This document shows, piece after piece, positions 17,768 to 26,228 of a stretch of DNA of 64,000 nt. A model generated the notes under the pieces. It was not told where the DNA came from. It made no database searches and worked only from the letters and a program-made list of their open reading frames with translations. The position numbers were made by a program, and so were the translations under genes. The stretch lies in the NCBI GenBank assembly GCA_015655125.1, contig JAATFP010000061.1:34316-98315 (forward strand). The letters run 5' to 3'. The stretch's first letter is position 1. Each line of letters starts with the position of its first letter. Origin of the DNA: Chitinophagales bacterium. Lineage in GTDB: Bacteria; Bacteroidota; Bacteroidia; Chitinophagales; Chitinophagaceae.

Positions 17768-20341
17768 CTATACAGAATTTCTTGCTGCATTAATAATACC
17801 GAAAGAGCTGCGGATCACTAATTTCTTATACACAGCCTTCTTCGCATCATCTTCATTGCCATTGCCAAGGCTGTTGATTTTGCCGATCGCATATTGCTGG
17901 ATCGTACTTAATGGCAACACGATCCGCTCGCGCATTTCCACAGAAAGCTTATCAACCGCATAATTTTCCATTAACTGATTTCTTTCTGTCAACAGTAAAA
18001 TGTATTTCTTCGTCAGCAAAAATTCATCGTGGATCATCTTCCATATCGGGCCATAAACAGGGTGTGATGCCAGGTGTTCCGTGAGCGGAAAAAAACATTT
18101 TTTCATCGCCATCTCGCAATTGTCAAACAATGTTTTGATGAACAAGGATCTTTCATGCAATTCTTTGATCTCATTAAAACGACCGGCTTCTTCCAGAATC
18201 CTGAGCGCTGTGCCTACGCCATAAAAGCCCGTCACATTCTGCTTCAGCTGGCTCCACGCGCCCACATACGGAATGGCGCGAAGATCTTTCAACGTGAGGT
18301 CGCCGCTTCCTCTTTTGGAGGGCCGGCTGCCGATATTGGTTTCGCTGTAATATTGCAGCGGACTGATATCATTGAGGTATTGCATAAAATTCGGATGATC
18401 TTTCAGCTCGATATATTTCCGATAGCTGTCGTCTGATAACTGCTGCATCAGCTGCTCATCTTTTTCTTTCAATGTCGTTTCCAGCGTAGAAAATAGAGTG
18501 TTGGAAACGCCGGCGCTCAGCAATTGTTCGATATTATATTTTGCTGCATCTACTGTTCCGAAACTTGAACTGATCGTTTGTCCCTGCACCGTTACCTGGA
18601 TTTCTTTACTGGCGATATTTTTTCCCATGCTGGAATAAAACCGGTGCGTCTTTCCACCGCCACGCGCCGGCGGACCTCCACGGCCATCGAAGAAAACAAC
18701 GTCGATCCCATTTTCTTTTGAAATGGCGCTCAGTTCTTCTTTCGCTTTGTAAATGCTCCAGTTGGCCATCAGGTAGCCGCCGTCTTTTGTGCCGTCAGAA
18801 AAACCAAGCATGATCGTTTGCTTATTGCCGCGACGTTTAAGATGCTCTTCATAAACTTTATTTGCATACAAGTCTTTCATTACCGACGCTGCATTGCGCA
18901 AGTCGTCGACTGTTTCAAACAAAGGCAGGATATCAACAGTAAGTTCTGCGGCCTTCCAGCCACTCAGCAGAAAGAGTCCGTATACTTCCAGTACATTCAG
19001 CGCAGTTTTGCATTGGCTGATGATGTAACGGTTGCATCCTTGTTCGCCATTATATTTCTGCACGCGTTTCATAGCAGCAATAGTTTGCAGCGTGTCCTTT
19101 ATGATGCCTTCATAAACATAATTTGTAGCTGTTGACCGGATACCGCCCAGCAGCTTCATTTTTTCTTCTTCGCCAAGCGATGCATAATTCTTTGGCAGAA
19201 TATTTTCCTTTTCTGCAATTGTATTCAGTACATCGCCGTGAATGCCGCTCTCCTGGCGGATATCGAGGGCCGCAAAATGCAAACCAAACACATGGACCTT
19301 ATTGATGAGGTCATTTACAAGGTGAATAAACAGGCTGTTGTGGTCCCGTATCAATATTTCTTTCGTCTGCAACAGCATATCCATGATGATCTCCTGGCTG
19401 ATGGCGGTGCGGTTTTCTGGAACATAGATGCTGTCGTATAATTTTTTCTCGAGCGATATCACCAAAGGCTCCACACCGCTGAAAGTGAGCCTGCGCCGCA
19501 TCTGGCGAACATCGAGGTAATAGCATTTGATGATAAGGCAACGCAATGCATCTGCTACCCGCAGCGTTGTTGCGGCTGTTACAAACGGATTGCCATCGCG
19601 ATCGCCGCCCGGCCAGAAGCCCATTTTGATGATCGTGTTTTTTTGCGCCAGCATGTCCGGGTATTTCCCGGTGATCTGCGACATGATGTCGCCGGCGGCA
19701 TTGTAGAAAACATTTTCTAAAAACCACATCAGGCTCACAGCCTCGTCGTATGGCGTAGGTTTTTGTTTTTTCAAAAACGGAGTTTTGCCTAATTGTTGCA
19801 GGTATGTGTTAATATTAAATACATTGTTTTCAATCACCGCTTTGGTTGTATCATGAATAATGCCTAAAACGGACCCGGTATAAAATTGCGTTGGATGCGC
19901 GGTGAGTACCAGTTGAACGCAAAAATCCGACAGCTTTTGCCGAAGATCTTCTTCACGGTCTTTCGTGGCAACATCTGCCAGCAGGTATTTGAGCGTTCCT
20001 GCGCCGCCGGTATCGTTTACCGAAGTAAATGCAGCATCTTCCAACGCGTCAAACAATACAACCTGCCTTTCTGCATATTGCGTAAATCGAAACAGCATAT
20101 CAATGCGTTCATCTTCACTTTTTGCAGAAATTTGTTTTGAAAAAAAATGATCGATGATCCGCTCCGGGCTCAACTTTTGTTGAAAACCCTCTTCACATTC
20201 CGATAATAACAACGAAAGGAGGATACCTGTATTTTCTATCCTGTGAAATGGCAATGCAGTAAAGAGGCCGTTGTACAGCTGAAACTTTATTGCTACCTGG
20301 TTGTTGAATTGCTGCAAAGCCTTTGGATCCTGTTGGTGCAT
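17768..20341 (-). CDS. ppc: phosphoenolpyruvate carboxylase
   Basis: 857 residues. It carboxylates PEP to oxaloacetate, refilling the TCA cycle and supplying carbon skeletons for glutamate and aspartate. The catalytic histidine, His149, is in VLTAHPTQF, where most enzymes have HPTE. GFWPGGDRDGNPFVT and the FDGRGGPPARGGGKTHRF loop are conserved, the latter divergent from the common GRGGTVGRGGGP. The C-terminal Q/R-N-T-G of standard enzymes is replaced by ARNSV. These changes mark a divergent subgroup rather than decay. It is divergent from paaD across 75 bases. Confidence 0.93.
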   Translation of the reverse strand: MHQQDPKALQQFNNQVAIKFQLYNGLFTALPFHRIENTGILLSLLLSECEEGFQQKLSPERIIDHFFSKQISAKSEDERIDMLFRFTQYAERQVVLFDALEDAAFTSVNDTGGAGTLKYLLADVATKDREEDLRQKLSDFCVQLVLTAHPTQFYTGSVLGIIHDTTKAVIENNVFNINTYLQQLGKTPFLKKQKPTPYDEAVSLMWFLENVFYNAAGDIMSQITGKYPDMLAQKNTIIKMGFWPGGDRDGNPFVTAATTLRVADALRCLIIKCYYLDVRQMRRRLTFSGVEPLVISLEKKLYDSIYVPENRTAISQEIIMDMLLQTKEILIRDHNSLFIHLVNDLINKVHVFGLHFAALDIRQESGIHGDVLNTIAEKENILPKNYASLGEEEKMKLLGGIRSTATNYVYEGIIKDTLQTIAAMKRVQKYNGEQGCNRYIISQCKTALNVLEVYGLFLLSGWKAAELTVDILPLFETVDDLRNAASVMKDLYANKVYEEHLKRRGNKQTIMLGFSDGTKDGGYLMANWSIYKAKEELSAISKENGIDVVFFDGRGGPPARGGGKTHRFYSSMGKNIASKEIQVTVQGQTISSSFGTVDAAKYNIEQLLSAGVSNTLFSTLETTLKEKDEQLMQQLSDDSYRKYIELKDHPNFMQYLNDISPLQYYSETNIGSRPSKRGSGDLTLKDLRAIPYVGAWSQLKQNVTGFYGVGTALRILEEAGRFNEIKELHERSLFIKTLFDNCEMAMKKCFFPLTEHLASHPVYGPIWKMIHDEFLLTKKYILLLTERNQLMENYAVDKLSVEMRERIVLPLSTIQQYAIGKINSLGNGNEDDAKKAVYKKLVIRSSFGIINAARNSV

Positions 20342-20416
20342 ATCATAACAAATTAATAAAAAATATCGGCGCAGCTATCTATCCATAAAAATAACCCGAA
20401 ATTTGCAATATTAGTA

Positions 20417-20935
20417 ATGGACGTTACACAATCATATAAAAATATTGCGGCCGAAACTGCAGCCATCTGGCACTTGCTGGAAGGCGTTGCTGATCCTGAA
20501 GTACCCGTACTTTCAATACTCGATCTCGGCATTGTACGCGATGTGAAACTTTCAGAAGATTTCGTGGAAATAGTAATTACGCCCACTTATACCGGCTGTC
20601 CGGCGATGGATGCCATCAGTTTGGACATCAGGTTAATGCTTATCAGCCACGGTTATAAAAATGTAAAAGTTAGTTCCGTTTTATCACCAGCCTGGACAAC
20701 CGATTGGATGAGCGAAGCCGGAAAGGAAAAATTAAAGGCGTATGGTATTGCCCCACCTAACCCGTATCAGCAGGTTTGCAGCAATGACTTGTTTACGCAT
20801 AATGAAGCAATTCAGTGTCCGCAGTGTAATTCTTACAATACCCATTTATTGAGCCAGTTTGGAAGCACGGCATGTAAATCCTTGTATCGGTGTGATGATT
20901 GCAAAGAACCGTTTGATTATTTTAAGTGTCACTAG
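20417..20935 (+). CDS. paaD: phenylacetyl-CoA epoxidase subunit PaaD
   Basis: 172 residues. An N-terminal MIP18/DUF59-type domain (DPEVPVLSILDLGIVRDV, TPTYTGCPAM) is followed by a C-terminal zinc-ribbon-like region with CPQC near residue 135 and CDDC near residue 163. This two-part build is specific to PaaD, a maturation or iron-sulfur accessory subunit of the phenylacetyl-CoA epoxidase (family knowledge). The genes for the oxygenase itself, paaA, paaB and paaC, normally lie just upstream but here the upstream neighbour is divergent ppc. Start ATG 20417 is the only sensible one. Confidence 0.9.
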   Translation: MDVTQSYKNIAAETAAIWHLLEGVADPEVPVLSILDLGIVRDVKLSEDFVEIVITPTYTGCPAMDAISLDIRLMLISHGYKNVKVSSVLSPAWTTDWMSEAGKEKLKAYGIAPPNPYQQVCSNDLFTHNEAIQCPQCNSYNTHLLSQFGSTACKSLYRCDDCKEPFDYFKCH

Positions 20936-20944
20936 TGGTTGAAG

Positions 20945-21092
20945 GTTCCATGTTCCAAGTTCCACGTTCCATGTTCCACGTTGAAGCGTTCTAAATTCTA
21001 ACAACTAATGTTATAGGTTGCCGTATTCTGTTAACTTTGAACCTTAAACTTTGAACGTTAAACTTTGAACGTTAAACCTTAAACCTTGAACC
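20945..21092. repeat. two heptanucleotide arrays upstream of paaG
   Basis: 20945-20979 holds five units GTTCCAN (gttccat, gttccaa, gttccac, gttccat, gttccac). 21030-21092 holds nine units of form (g/t)TNAACN: gttaact, ttgaacc, ttaaact, ttgaacg, ttaaact, ttgaacg, ttaaacc, ttaaacc, ttgaacc. The second array ends 7 bases before the paaG ATG. Degenerate 7-base words appear to join the two (gttgaag, cgttcta, aattcta). Confidence 0.8.
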
Positions 21093-21099
21093 TTTCGCC

Positions 21100-21876
21100 A
21101 TGAGTTCCATTTTATTTGAAATAAAAAACAGCATTGCCATCATTACGTTGAATCGCCCGGAGAAGTTCAATTCCTTCAATCGTGAAATGGCGCTGCTGCT
21201 GCAGCAAAAACTGGATGATTGTGCTGCCGATGATTCGATCCGGGCAGTTTATCTTACCGGTAATGGAAAAGCATTTTCTGCCGGCCAGGATCTTGCGGAA
21301 CTTACCGGAGAAAATGCCATCGGCATAGATAAGATATTATCCGAGCATTACAACCCGATCGTTTCGCGCATCCGCAACCTGGCAAAACCTGTAGTAGCTG
21401 CGGTCAACGGGGTGGCTGCCGGTGCGGGCGCCAACATCGCGCTGTGCTGCGACGTAGTAGTGGCCACATTTTCCGCATCATTCATCCAGGCATTCAGTAA
21501 GATCGGATTGATACCGGACAGCGGCGGAACTTATTTTTTGCCCCGCCTCGCCGGCTTTCAAAAAGCAAGTGCATGGATGATGCTTGGCGACAAGGTCAGT
21601 GCAGAAGAAGCAGAAAGAACAGGCATGTTGTATAAAGTTTTTGACGACGAGAATTTTGTAACGGATTCTTTCGCTATCGCCACAACATTGGCTGCAATGC
21701 CTACACAAGGACTTGCATTTACAAAGGAAGCATTAAATCATTCGATGAATGTTTCATTTGAAACGCAATTGCAGAAAGAAGATGAATTGCAACGGAAAGC
21801 CGCTGCTACAGCGGATTATGCGGAAGGTGTGAATTCTTTTTTGGAAAAAAGAAAGCCGGTTTTTACTGGAAAATAA
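21100..21876 (+). CDS. paaG: enoyl-CoA hydratase/isomerase, probable PaaG
   Basis: 258 residues of the crotonase family. The oxyanion-hole segments are GNGKAFSAGQDLAEL and NGVAAGAGANIALCCD. An acidic residue in PDSGGTYFLPRLAG matches the catalytic Asp of PaaG-type isomerases. PaaG rearranges the ring-1,2-epoxide of phenylacetyl-CoA to an oxepin, which precedes ring opening. The assignment rests on the neighbours paaD, paaI and paaY; by sequence alone a general enoyl-CoA hydratase cannot be excluded. The gap from paaD is 164 bases and consists largely of 7-bp arrays. Confidence 0.85.
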   Translation: MSSILFEIKNSIAIITLNRPEKFNSFNREMALLLQQKLDDCAADDSIRAVYLTGNGKAFSAGQDLAELTGENAIGIDKILSEHYNPIVSRIRNLAKPVVAAVNGVAAGAGANIALCCDVVVATFSASFIQAFSKIGLIPDSGGTYFLPRLAGFQKASAWMMLGDKVSAEEAERTGMLYKVFDDENFVTDSFAIATTLAAMPTQGLAFTKEALNHSMNVSFETQLQKEDELQRKAAATADYAEGVNSFLEKRKPVFTGK

Positions 21877-21997
21877 TCTGCCGCAGATGCGCGGGGGGAA
21901 TAAATAATTTTATAATGAATAATGGTTTAAATTCAATATAGTCTGCTGAATGGCCGGCGCTTTTGGCCGCAACAAATTATCCATTAAAAAAGTAAGT

Positions 21998-22426
21998 ATG
22001 ACAGAAATAAAAGACCCTTCAGCCGTTGTAGATCACATGATGCAGCACGACCTCTTCTCCCAATGGCTCGGCATTTCTGTGATCGAAGTGAAGGAGGGCT
22101 ACAGCAAAGTAAAGATGACCCTGCGTGCGGAAATGATTAACGGCTTTGGTATCGTTCATGGTGGTGTCGCATTTTCCATGGCCGACAGTTGCTTTGCATT
22201 TGCATGCAATAGCCGTAACAATTTATCAGTGGCGCTCGACACGTCCATCAACTTTTTAAAGCCGGTGCATGTCGGCGATGAACTGGTTGCAGAGTCAAAG
22301 GAATTGCACAATGGAAAGACGACAGGATTGTATCATATTACGATCACCAATCAGAAAGATCATGTGGTTGCCGTTTTTAAAGGGACTTGTTTTAGAACGA
22401 ATAAAGATCTTCTGAAATCAAATTAA
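21998..22426 (+). CDS. paaI: hydroxyphenylacetyl-CoA thioesterase PaaI
   Basis: About 142 residues with a hotdog fold. The motif NGFGIVHGGVAFSMADSCFA is characteristic of PaaI thioesterases, with the catalytic Asp in the ADS segment, and LDTSINFLKPVHVGDEL follows. PaaI is thought to rescue CoA trapped as dead-end thioesters in phenylacetate catabolism. ATG 21998 is preferred over an upstream ATG at 21950, because the extra 16 residues (GAFGRNKLSIKK) have no family counterpart. It continues into paaY after 21 bases. Confidence 0.88.
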   Translation: MTEIKDPSAVVDHMMQHDLFSQWLGISVIEVKEGYSKVKMTLRAEMINGFGIVHGGVAFSMADSCFAFACNSRNNLSVALDTSINFLKPVHVGDELVAESKELHNGKTTGLYHITITNQKDHVVAVFKGTCFRTNKDLLKSN

Positions 22427-22447
22427 AATCTGCGATAAAATCCCGCC

Positions 22448-23053
22448 ATGATCTACAAATTCAACGGTCATATTCCCATCATTCATGAATCTGCCTTCAT
22501 TCATCCTATGGCCACCGTTACCGGGAATGTCATCATCGGTAAAAATGTATATATCGGTCCGGGTGCAGCCATCCGTGGCGATTGGGGGCGCATCATTATC
22601 GAAGATGGATGTAATGTGCAGGAAAATTGTACCATACACATGTTTCCGGGTGTGACGGTTTTGTTGAAGGAATACGCCCATATCGGTCACGGCGCGATCA
22701 TTCACGGTGCCAGCATCGGTAAAAATTGTTTGATCGGAATGAATGCTGTCATCATGGATAATGTTCAACTCGGCGATGAATGCGTAGTGGGCGCACTCAC
22801 CTTCATCAAGGCCAATTCCGTCGTTCCGGCCAGAAGTTTGATCGTTGGTAATCCCGCAAAAATTATAAAGGAAGTTGGCGATGAAATGATCGCATGGAAA
22901 ACCGAGGGAACAAAGTTATACCAACAATTGCCCGCCGATATGCGAGAAGGCTGGGAGCTGTGCGAACCTCTCCGCGAAGCGCCGCAAAGTTATTCTGCAA
23001 CAGAAGAAGAAAGAAGATATAAAACGTGGAAGCAATATGGTCCCGATCAATGA
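22448..23053 (+). CDS. paaY: hexapeptide-repeat protein PaaY (gamma-carbonic-anhydrase fold thioesterase)
   Basis: 201 residues. A left-handed beta-helix of hexapeptide repeats (for example VTGNVIIGKNVYIGPGA, AHIGHGAIIHGASIG) with histidines in CTIHMF and HIGHGAIIHG that correspond to the zinc ligands of gamma-carbonic anhydrases. The C-terminal helical part with EGTKLYQQL is as in PaaY/CaiE. PaaY is described as a thioesterase that protects the phenylacetate pathway. Its stop overlaps the convergent gene at 23047 by 7 bases. It is the last gene of the cluster. Confidence 0.88.
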   Translation: MIYKFNGHIPIIHESAFIHPMATVTGNVIIGKNVYIGPGAAIRGDWGRIIIEDGCNVQENCTIHMFPGVTVLLKEYAHIGHGAIIHGASIGKNCLIGMNAVIMDNVQLGDECVVGALTFIKANSVVPARSLIVGNPAKIIKEVGDEMIAWKTEGTKLYQQLPADMREGWELCEPLREAPQSYSATEEERRYKTWKQYGPDQ

Positions 23054-23367
23054 ATGGTTTTTACCTCAAAGAAATCGCCGTTCTCATCTTCCAGCGGCAT
23101 GGTTAATTTTATATTTCCACTGAATGTTACAGGCAAATCCTGTTCTTTATATTCTTCAGGGAGGTTGACCACGTTGAGTTTGAGATGTTTTTCCGGACAC
23201 TCGATCATGTATACGTCCTGGTTTCCGACCTGGTGAACGATTCCTTTTGCATAAGCGATCGTTTGAACAGTTTCTCTTTTTATAATAGTGGTGCCTGTTG
23301 TTTTTTCTTCGTTTATATTAAAGAAAAAACCAACGGCGATGATGAGGATGGAGGCTATTACTTTCAT
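23047..23367 (-). CDS. small exported protein of unknown function
   Basis: 106 residues. The first 17 residues (MKVIASILIIAVGFFFN) form a signal peptide or membrane anchor. The rest is a small beta-rich domain with VYMIECPEKHLKLNVVNLPEEYK and a repeated pattern of short strands. I do not recognise the family. It overlaps the end of paaY by 7 bases on the opposite strand. Its own leader holds the AT-rich sequence TAATATTA but no perfect -7 box. Confidence 0.65.
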   Translation of the reverse strand: MKVIASILIIAVGFFFNINEEKTTGTTIIKRETVQTIAYAKGIVHQVGNQDVYMIECPEKHLKLNVVNLPEEYKEQDLPVTFSGNIKLTMPLEDENGDFFEVKTIH

Positions 23368-23430
23368 ACAATAAAATTCACGGTTTAATATTACCTTTTT
23401 GTAACCGCGATATTAACTTAGCGTTAAGCG

Positions 23431-23895
23431 TTACTTTCTTTTATCGGCCCACACCAGCTTTTCATTGATGGCTTCTTTTTGGAAATTGGGGAATTTGCCG
23501 TCGCCGCGACCGGTAAAGCCACCGTCAGGGTGGCCGAGCAATTCGCATCTGTCGTTGTACAAATTGCTGTATTGATCGCAACAAACGGACGTCAAATAAT
23601 ATACGATTTGTCCTTTATAGGTGTAGCTGAATATTTTTCTTGGGGGATTTTGTACAGGGTCATTTGAAATGTCGCTGATCATTTTTTGAATACAATCAGG
23701 AATTGCGGCGGTGATCGGGCGTTCCGTCGCTGGTGCGATCACGATCGTAGGATCGTCCGGAATGCGGATACTGTCGGCTACGGGCGGAAGGCGCGATGGA
23801 ATGGTATCGGTTTCCGCAACCGGTGCGTGGACGGTTTTTTTGGGTACACAGCTGGTGGCGGTGACCAATATTGCAATGATGAGGAGTTTGTTCAT
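23431..23895 (-). CDS. small lipoprotein with conserved cysteines
   Basis: 154 residues. The start MNKLLIIAILVTATSC is a lipoprotein signal with Cys16 as the lipidation site. A proline-rich linker follows, then a compact domain with IPDCIQKMI, YTYKGQIVYYLTSVCCDQYS and PDGGFTGRGDGKFP. This CCDQYS/GGxTGxGDG pattern occurs in small Bacteroidota lipoproteins of unknown function (recollection, not checked). The promoter region contains the 16-bp tandem repeat at 23910-23973, shared with divergent obg. Confidence 0.7.
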   Translation of the reverse strand: MNKLLIIAILVTATSCVPKKTVHAPVAETDTIPSRLPPVADSIRIPDDPTIVIAPATERPITAAIPDCIQKMISDISNDPVQNPPRKIFSYTYKGQIVYYLTSVCCDQYSNLYNDRCELLGHPDGGFTGRGDGKFPNFQKEAINEKLVWADKRK

Positions 23896-23909
23896 GTTTG
23901 TGTGAGTTT

Positions 23910-23973
23910 AGGTTGACATCCTGGTAGGTTGACATCCCGATGGGTTGACATCCCGGTAGGTTGGCTTCTCACC
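23910..23973. repeat. 16-bp tandem repeat between lipoprotein gene and obg
   Basis: Three full copies and one degenerate copy of a 16-base unit (aggttgacatcctggt, aggttgacatcccgat, gggttgacatcccggt, aggttggcttctcacc). It lies in the shared upstream region of two divergent genes. Each complete unit contains TTGACATCC. Confidence 0.85.
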
Positions 23974-24043
23974 AAAATCCAGCCATTTTAAATTTATAAA
24001 GCAACAAAACTGTTGTTGAGCAAAAAAACAGACCTTTGCCGCA

Positions 24044-25045
24044 ATGGAGAAATCAAATTTTGTCGATCAGATCAAGATATTTTGCCGGACGGGCCACGGC
24101 GGTGCCGGGAGTAAACATTTTTTACGGAACAAGCTTACGGCATTCGGCGGCCCGGATGGCGGCGATGGCGGCCGCGGTGCGCATATCATTTTACGTGGGA
24201 ATGCCCAATTGTGGACGCTGTTGCATTTGCGGTATTATAAAAATGTATTGGCAGAAGACGGGGAAAACGGCGGCGGAAATCATTCTTCCGGTAAAAACGG
24301 GAAAGATATTATCATAGAAGTGCCGCTCGGTACCATCGCGCGCGATGAAGAAACCGGTGCTAAAGAAGCTGAAATATTGCACGACGGCGAAGAGATAGTG
24401 TGGCTCAAAGGCGGCCGCGGTGGTTTGGGAAACAGCCATTTTAAAACTGCCACCAACCAGGCGCCGGAATATGCCCAGCCAGGCGAAGAAGGCGTGGAAG
24501 GCATCAAAGTATTGGAGTTGAAAGTATTGGCAGATGTGGGGTTGGTAGGCTTTCCAAATGCCGGCAAATCAACCTTGCTCAGCAGCATCACCGCAGCAAA
24601 GCCCAAGATCGCAGATTACGCATTTACCACATTGGTACCGCAATTGGGCATGGTGGATTATCGTGATGGAAAAAGTTTTTGCATAGCCGACCTGCCGGGA
24701 ATTATCGAAGGCGCAGCCGAAGGCAAGGGACTCGGACATCGTTTCCTAAGACATATTGAACGAAACTCGATTCTTTTATTTTTGATTCCGGCCGATAGCA
24801 AAGATCATGCGGCGGAATTTGAAGTATTGAAAAGTGAACTGGAGCAATACAATCCGGATATGTTGCAAAAGGATTTTGTGATCGCTATCAGCAAGTCAGA
24901 CATGCTGGATGATGAACTGAAAGAAGCCATCAGGGCTGAATTGCCAAAAAATATTCCGAATATTTTTATTTCATCGGTAACCGGGAAAGAGTTGCCGCAA
25001 TTGAAAGATCTGTTGTGGAATACCTTGAATACCGAAATCGCCTGA
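24044..25045 (+). CDS. obg: GTPase Obg
   Basis: 333 residues. The N-terminal glycine-rich Obg fold spans about 1-158 ([29 protein letters not shown]). The GTPase domain has G1 GFPNAGKST, a switch region [11 protein letters not shown]3 [16 protein letters not shown] and the G4-like SKSD. It ends soon after the GTPase domain, so it lacks the OCT domain of Bacillus Obg, as expected outside Gram-positives. Obg binds the 50S ribosome and guanine nucleotides and takes part in ribosome assembly. The upstream box GACCTTTG at 24031 is one mismatch from the -7 consensus but very close to the ATG. Confidence 0.96.
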   Translation: MEKSNFVDQIKIFCRTGHGGAGSKHFLRNKLTAFGGPDGGDGGRGAHIILRGNAQLWTLLHLRYYKNVLAEDGENGGGNHSSGKNGKDIIIEVPLGTIARDEETGAKEAEILHDGEEIVWLKGGRGGLGNSHFKTATNQAPEYAQPGEEGVEGIKVLELKVLADVGLVGFPNAGKSTLLSSITAAKPKIADYAFTTLVPQLGMVDYRDGKSFCIADLPGIIEGAAEGKGLGHRFLRHIERNSILLFLIPADSKDHAAEFEVLKSELEQYNPDMLQKDFVIAISKSDMLDDELKEAIRAELPKNIPNIFISSVTGKELPQLKDLLWNTLNTEIA

Positions 25046-25191
25046 AGAGGAAAATAATGAATTGCCTGGTACATTCATTGTTTTTAAAGCTTAAAAACAT
25101 GAATAATGTGAGTGTTCCTGCAAGTAAACCATTGCCCGGCATCTCGCAATGATGATAATAATTTCTATGAATCGTTTTTCAAATTACATCG

Positions 25192-26115
25192 GTGTTCAAT
25201 CTCTTTGTCATCCTTCAATATATCGGCTCTTACTATGTTTCAGCCTTTAGGGCCTTGTATTTTATTTTGATATTGCTGCTTTTGTCAGGAATAATCTGGT
25301 TCAATTATTTTCATTTCCCGATCAGAAATTTTGCGGCAGATAATTGGTTGAGCCATTTTACCGCCAGTTATTTATTGTACCTCGTTCCGTTTGCAACCGC
25401 ATTTGCATTACAGTATTTTTTTTACCCGGGTACAAATTATCTTAAAAATAAAAGGATGCACCTGTTGGTGATCGCTGCGCCGGCAATATTTGCATTGCGG
25501 GTTAATTTTAATCTTCACCACGCGGCCATCGAAAAATATTTTAACGGCGATGCGACGATTTTCTGGATATGTTGTTCCGATTGGATCGTACGCGCATTGT
25601 TCATCTTCGTAGTTATATATTTCATTAATTTATTTTACAAGCACAGGTATAATTATTCACCGGCTGGTATAAAAAATTTTAAACCTTATTTTTTGCTCGT
25701 CTGCTGCATGGTACCGGCAATCGCATTTGCAGCTTTTCAGCCATCGTTCATGCAGATGTATCCGCGTGTACAGATTGTGACAACAATGAATATCCCGTAC
25801 AAAATTATTCATTGCCTTATTTTCGAACTCAGCTATATTTTTGATTTCATCAGTATTGAAGCATTCTTTCGCGGCTTTCTTATCTTCGCATTCATGCGCA
25901 TCTGCGGTAAGAATTGCATTGTTCCGGCAGCATGCTTTTATTGCTGCATTCATCTTGGAAAGCCAATGGGAGAAGCGATCAGCAGCTTCTGGGGTGGGAT
26001 GTTGCTGGGTATTGTAAGCTATTACACCAAAAATATCTGGGGCGGCATCGTCCTCCATGTCGGCATCGCTGCATTGATGGAAATGGCTGGTTTTATCGCC
26101 CATTATTTTTCATAA
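25192..26115 (+). CDS. CPBP-family intramembrane protease-like protein
   Basis: About 307 residues with roughly eight membrane helices. The C-terminal third has the Abi/CPBP motifs: E223-x3-R227 in SIEAFFRG, F249 and H254 in CFYCCIH, and H289 in IVLHVGIA. The first Glu of the usual EExxxR is replaced by Ile, so protease activity is uncertain. The only in-frame start near the N terminus is GTG 25192; an ATG at 25167 is in a different frame. The 146-base gap from obg holds an AT-rich palindrome at 25079-25099. Substrate and role are unknown. Confidence 0.75.
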   Translation: MFNLFVILQYIGSYYVSAFRALYFILILLLLSGIIWFNYFHFPIRNFAADNWLSHFTASYLLYLVPFATAFALQYFFYPGTNYLKNKRMHLLVIAAPAIFALRVNFNLHHAAIEKYFNGDATIFWICCSDWIVRALFIFVVIYFINLFYKHRYNYSPAGIKNFKPYFLLVCCMVPAIAFAAFQPSFMQMYPRVQIVTTMNIPYKIIHCLIFELSYIFDFISIEAFFRGFLIFAFMRICGKNCIVPAACFYCCIHLGKPMGEAISSFWGGMLLGIVSYYTKNIWGGIVLHVGIAALMEMAGFIAHYFS

Positions 26116-26183
26116 CATAAACTGCTTAGCTGTTATCCTTAGCTTGCCGGACGAGCCTTCTGCTAAATACCCATTGGCCGGTA

Positions 26184-26214
26184 TTGTGATTTCCTTGACT
26201 AAGTATTACCTTCA
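26184..26214 (+). promoter_or_regulatory. probable promoter of the secreted protein gene
   Basis: TTG at 26184-26186, a 20-base spacer, then TACCTTCA at 26207-26214, close to TAnnTTTG. The ATG is 15 bases further. Confidence 0.35.
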
Positions 26215-26228
26215 AAAAAAATCAACTC

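Noticed and set aside
23910..23957. Three TTGACA words that look like sigma70 -35 boxes
   Set aside because: They are part of a 16-bp tandem repeat, and Bacteroidota housekeeping promoters do not use the TTGACA/TATAAT form.
25079..25099. Palindrome TGTTTTTAA-AGC-TTAAAAACA after obg
   Set aside because: AT-rich stem without a following U-run; too weak to call a terminator.
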